Assembly (NCBI GenBank): GCA_947038515.1
Contig: CAMQWJ010000014.1
Coordinates: 1 to 47,051, forward strand
Direction: 5' to 3'
DNA: 47,051 bases
Origin: an uncultured Fusobacteriaceae bacterium
GTDB lineage: Bacteria > Fusobacteriota > Fusobacteriia > Fusobacteriales > Fusobacteriaceae
Part shown: one piece after another, positions 44,876 through 47,051 of the stretch
Layout of the letters: every line of letters begins with the position of its first letter
Position numbering within the stretch: position 1 is the stretch's first letter
Translations under genes and position numbers: made by a program
The notes under the pieces: model-generated
What the model saw: only the letters and a program-made list of their open reading frames with translations
Databases searched by the model: none
What the model was told of the DNA's origin: nothing

Positions 44876-45643
44876 TTACATTTTATTTTTTAATTCTTTT
44901 TCCATTCCATCTAAACGCTCTAAATAGCTTTCTAACTTTTCATTTTCTAACATTAATATTTCGCTTACACTATTTGACTTCTTAATTTTTTCACCAATTT
45001 CATCATATTTTTTATTTAGATATACTGTTTCACTTGGTTTTTTCTCTATTCCAATAGCTTTTTCCAACGATATTAATTGATTCTCTTCTTCTAATAAAAA
45101 ATCAATTCTATCTTTTCCTAATTTATAAGTTTCTTTTGTTACTTCTATTTTCGTTTTCAAATCTTTTGATGATTTAAAGACTCTTTCTTCTATTGACTCA
45201 TTTAATTCTCTTCTTTTTTTATATAGTTCTCTTTTACTAACTGTTGCTTTCTCTGCTTCCTTTATCGGCATTATTTCTTCTTCCATTATTACTACTGGAA
45301 CTTCCTCTAGACTAGTTTGTGCTTTTTGTCTTTCTGCTTTTTCTTCTTCTTTTTGTCTTTCTACTTTTTCTTCTTCTTTTTGTCTTTCTACTTTTTCTTC
45401 TTCTTTTTGTCTTTCTGCTTTTTCTTCTGCTTTTTGTCTTTCTGCTTTTTCTTCTGCTTTTTGTCTTTCTACTTTTTCTTCCTCTTTTTTTTGATTTTCA
45501 ATTTTTCTTCTTTCTGCTTTTTCTTCTTTTTTCATTTCAGTTCTTAATTGTTCCAACCTCTTTTTTCCTGCACGCTCTGAACTAGCACCTGCTTGTAACG
45601 ATGCAAAAATAATTAAAGATAGTAATACAATTTTCATTTTCAC
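44876..45643 (-). CDS. Secreted coiled-coil protein with 9-residue tandem repeats
   Basis: A 255-aa protein with a signal peptide (about residues 1-20, ending LQAGA). A very charged region (about 30-110) contains about six copies of the nonapeptide AEEKAERQK or EEEKVERQK; then a Pro/Glu linker VPVVIMEEEIMP; then a helical C-terminal domain with coiled-coil heptads (KRRELNESIEERVFKSS onward). The start is GTG with GGAGG seven bases upstream. No known domain. Long charged helices in a surface operon suggest a spacer, stalk or binding partner in the envelope. Confidence 0.75.
   Translation of the reverse strand: MKMKIVLLSLIIFASLQAGASSERAGKKRLEQLRTEMKKEEKAERRKIENQKKEEEKVERQKAEEKAERQKAEEKAERQKEEEKVERQKEEEKVERQKEEEKAERQKAQTSLEEVPVVIMEEEIMPIKEAEKATVSKRELYKKRRELNESIEERVFKSSKDLKTKIEVTKETYKLGKDRIDFLLEEENQLISLEKAIGIEKKPSETVYLNKKYDEIGEKIKKSNSVSEILMLENEKLESYLERLDGMEKELKNKM
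45322..45483 (-). repeat. 27-bp in-frame tandem repeat, about six copies
   Basis: The block CTTTTTGTCTTTCTGC (plus strand) starts at 45322, 45349, 45376, 45403, 45430 and 45457, exactly 27 nt apart, with single-base differences (GCT/ACT, GCT/TCT). A degenerate seventh copy follows. Nine codons per unit keep the frame. Confidence 0.9.
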
Positions 45644-45697
45644 TTTTTTCCTCCCTAGTCAACTACTTCTTTATTTCAACTCGCTTCTTTTTTCAAA

Positions 45698-46261
45698 TTA
45701 TTTTTCTGTTTTTTTTGATGGTACTGTTTGAATAGTAGTTTTATCTACTACCTTTTTTGACACTTCTTTAACTAGTTTTTTACTTGTATTTTTTTTTGTA
45801 TAACTTTTTAAAACATCATTAAGTTTATATTTTTCAACAATTTTATTTATTGTATTTATTTTAGCAGCTCCCAATCTCTGGTTTATTAACTGTTGCTTTA
45901 ATTGTGGAAACACTTCCACTATATCTCTGTCTTTTAGTACTTTTGCATTATCTTGATAAACTTTTAATATTTCTCCATCCGTTACTACTATATTATCTTG
46001 TGAAATTGAACTTAAATAAAATTCTAACTCTAGATTTTCTTTCATTTCTTTTAATAACTTTTGTTGCTCTTCATTGTAAACATTTCCTTCCATCTCTTTT
46101 AATATAGCTTTCTTTACTAAAAGTTGTGCTCCTATATTTGGATTTGATTCTACTAATTCAATTTCTGTTTGGTTTAATTGGACTACTGGAGTTTTTGTTT
46201 CCTCTTTTCCACATCCTATCATTGAACCTACTAACACTGACAACAATAACATCTTTTTCAC
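45698..46261 (-). CDS. SurA-N-like lipoprotein
   Basis: A 187-aa lipoprotein: signal KKMLLLSVLVGSMIGC with lipobox Cys at ~16, then a helical domain with the chaperone-like block VFPQLKQQLINQRL followed by KINTINKIVEKYKLND, and a Lys/Thr-rich tail. It is a paralogue of the gene at 44417, but secreted. There is no peptidyl-prolyl isomerase domain. It may help deliver the neighbouring autotransporter or FadA proteins through the periplasm; that is inference from position. The frame opens at 46303, but those codons overlap a hairpin, so I chose the GTG at 46261 with GGAG upstream. Confidence 0.7.
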   Translation of the reverse strand: MKKMLLLSVLVGSMIGCGKEETKTPVVQLNQTEIELVESNPNIGAQLLVKKAILKEMEGNVYNEEQQKLLKEMKENLELEFYLSSISQDNIVVTDGEILKVYQDNAKVLKDRDIVEVFPQLKQQLINQRLGAAKINTINKIVEKYKLNDVLKSYTKKNTSKKLVKEVSKKVVDKTTIQTVPSKKTEK

Positions 46262-46284
46262 TTCACCACTTCTCCCTTTTTTTA

Positions 46285-46321
46285 CTGCTATAACTCTTCT
46301 CACAGTTATAGCAGTTTTTTT
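46285..46321 (+). terminator. Perfect 11-bp hairpin with a T-run on the plus strand
   Basis: CTGCTATAACT (46285-46295) and AGTTATAGCAG (46304-46314) pair perfectly around 8 nt, followed by seven T on the plus strand. On the minus strand, where the genes lie, the hairpin is followed by A instead. It therefore looks like a terminator for plus-strand, antisense transcription. Confidence 0.6.
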
Positions 46322-46341
46322 ATTTTTTAATTAATTATTGT

Positions 46342-47051
46342 TTAAAACTTGTAATTAAGTCTTGCACTGTATTTAATATCTTCATCACTTCTGTTGTCTC
46401 TCTTGTTCCATTCAACTTCAAATGTTACTCCATAATGATTCGCTTTTTCTAATCCTAACCCTACTTTTCCTCTTAGCGAACCTTCTGCTTTTTCTGTTGT
46501 TATTAAATCATAGTAACCTTCTCCACCATTCTTTAATTTTGCTTTATTTCCTGGATAGTTATCTCCTAAATCATATGCATAACCTGCATCTGCACTTACT
46601 TTTAGATTGATATTCTTTCCTAGATAAATTTTCTTACTTCCTTTCAATCCTGCCTCTAATTCTCCTATGAAGTAGTCATTTCCTTTTACTTCCAATTCAA
46701 GTCCACCTTTTGAACCTGTTTTCTCAGTAAATCCTTCCATTGCTCCATATTCTAAATTTGCTCCTCCATAAACTTTTAAATCTGTTGATAGAGTTGAGTA
46801 AGCTGTATATGATAGTTCATTCTTAAAGCTTGCTCCATATGAGCTATAACCCGCTTTATTATCATATTTTTCTGGACCTATTTGCATATTTCTCTCTGTA
46901 TCATGATAGTTATATGCTAATTCCCCTCTTGTTAACCAAGTAAATTTACTTGTTCCTAGCTTTTGTTCTCTATGAGCTCCTACTCTCAAGCTATAGATAT
47001 CTTCTTCTGAACCTGATGAACCGGCTGTATCATCATCAAATTTAAATGTTG
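46342..47051 (-). CDS. Autotransporter C-terminal beta-barrel (partial, continues beyond the window)
   Basis: The frame is open to the window edge. A TTG at 46987-46989 could be read as a start, but the reading frame continues past it (...EEDIYSLRVGAH), so this is the 3' end of a larger gene. The visible ~236 residues alternate polar and aromatic positions in short strands (TWLTRGELAYNYHD, LKVYGGANLEYGAM, GVTFEVEWNKR) and end in YSARLNYKF with a terminal Phe, as in type Va autotransporter barrels. The passenger domain lies outside. It is the first gene of the adhesin cluster as transcribed. Confidence 0.85.
   Translation of the reverse strand, partial: TFKFDDDTAGSSGSEEDIYSLRVGAHREQKLGTSKFTWLTRGELAYNYHDTERNMQIGPEKYDNKAGYSSYGASFKNELSYTAYSTLSTDLKVYGGANLEYGAMEGFTEKTGSKGGLELEVKGNDYFIGELEAGLKGSKKIYLGKNINLKVSADAGYAYDLGDNYPGNKAKLKNGGEGYYDLITTEKAEGSLRGKVGLGLEKANHYGVTFEVEWNKRDNRSDEDIKYSARLNYKF

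Noticed and set aside
45322-45483. CRISPR array
   Set aside because: Units are contiguous with no spacers and keep a reading frame; no cas genes are nearby. The same applies to the 72-bp repeats at 17079-17366.
45317-45585. Two plus-strand frames made of Leu/Phe/Ser repeats
   Set aside because: They are the complement of the 27-bp repeat in the coiled-coil gene; low complexity and no start signal.
46262-46303. ATG at 46303 as the start of the SurA-N-like lipoprotein
   Set aside because: It lies inside the hairpin stem, has no ribosome-binding site and would put charged residues before the signal peptide; the GTG at 46261 fits a lipoprotein signal.
46987-46989. TTG as the start of a small barrel protein
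   Set aside because: The frame continues open to the window edge, and the barrel matches an autotransporter C-terminus, which needs upstream sequence.

Overview
The window is AT-rich, Gram-negative-type chromosomal DNA that fits a Fusobacterium species. The evidence is a small coiled-coil secreted protein closely matching the FadA adhesin family, a full lipid A pathway in very AT-rich DNA, a type V autotransporter barrel and a short SRP RNA. I cannot name the species. Apart from ffs, the GNAT-CDF transporter gene and recG, every gene lies on the minus strand, so most of the window reads from high to low coordinates.

Layout from the left. (1) 1-3601: two tandem copies of a two-gene unit of unknown function (352-aa and 324-aa membrane-anchored proteins), the second copy cut by the window edge. 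In the 352-aa proteins the first ~245 residues are nearly identical and the rest has diverged. (2) 3873-9636: a corrinoid (vitamin B12-type) uptake operon. A promoter and cobalamin riboswitch with an adjacent terminator precede a TonB-dependent receptor, a dedicated TonB, a binding protein, a permease and an ATPase. (3) 9658-16821: a small defence island. It holds a three-helix membrane protein, a DUF262/HNH (GmrSD-like) protein, a 1008-aa reverse transcriptase-nitrilase fusion resembling DRT type 1/UG-class anti-phage RTs, and an orphan hsdS broken by two homopolymer frameshifts. A second 3' end of an hsdS gene sits just downstream of the RT gene, so the RT is bracketed by two hsdS 3' ends. 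(4) 16865-21277: three tail-anchored MORN/YwqK-type repeat proteins and three paralogous lipoproteins, both sets grown by tandem duplication. (5) 21387-23893: an isolated ModB permease, a DUF302 periplasmic protein, a YiiX-like lipoprotein and NadD.

(6) 23935-39795: a long housekeeping run led by pcrA: lpxC, a Wzz-like co-polymerase, fabZ, lpxA, lpxI, lpxB, msbA, rph, rdgB, smc, lpxK and a conserved unknown. Many genes touch or overlap, and a strong promoter lies before pcrA. The lpx genes and msbA make lipid A and flip it across the inner membrane; lpxD is not here. (7) 39934-43503, plus strand: ffs (SRP RNA) with its own promoter and terminator, a GNAT-cation diffusion facilitator fusion, and recG, followed by a bidirectional terminator. 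(8) 43575-47051: a surface/adhesin cluster with two FadA-family proteins, two SurA-N-like paralogues (one a lipoprotein, one without a signal), a secreted coiled-coil protein with a 27-bp tandem repeat, and the C-terminal barrel of an autotransporter that runs off the window.

The strongest candidate for an underdescribed system is the RT-nitrilase / DUF262-HNH / membrane-protein island with its flanking hsdS ends. The second is the duplicated two-gene unit at the left edge.
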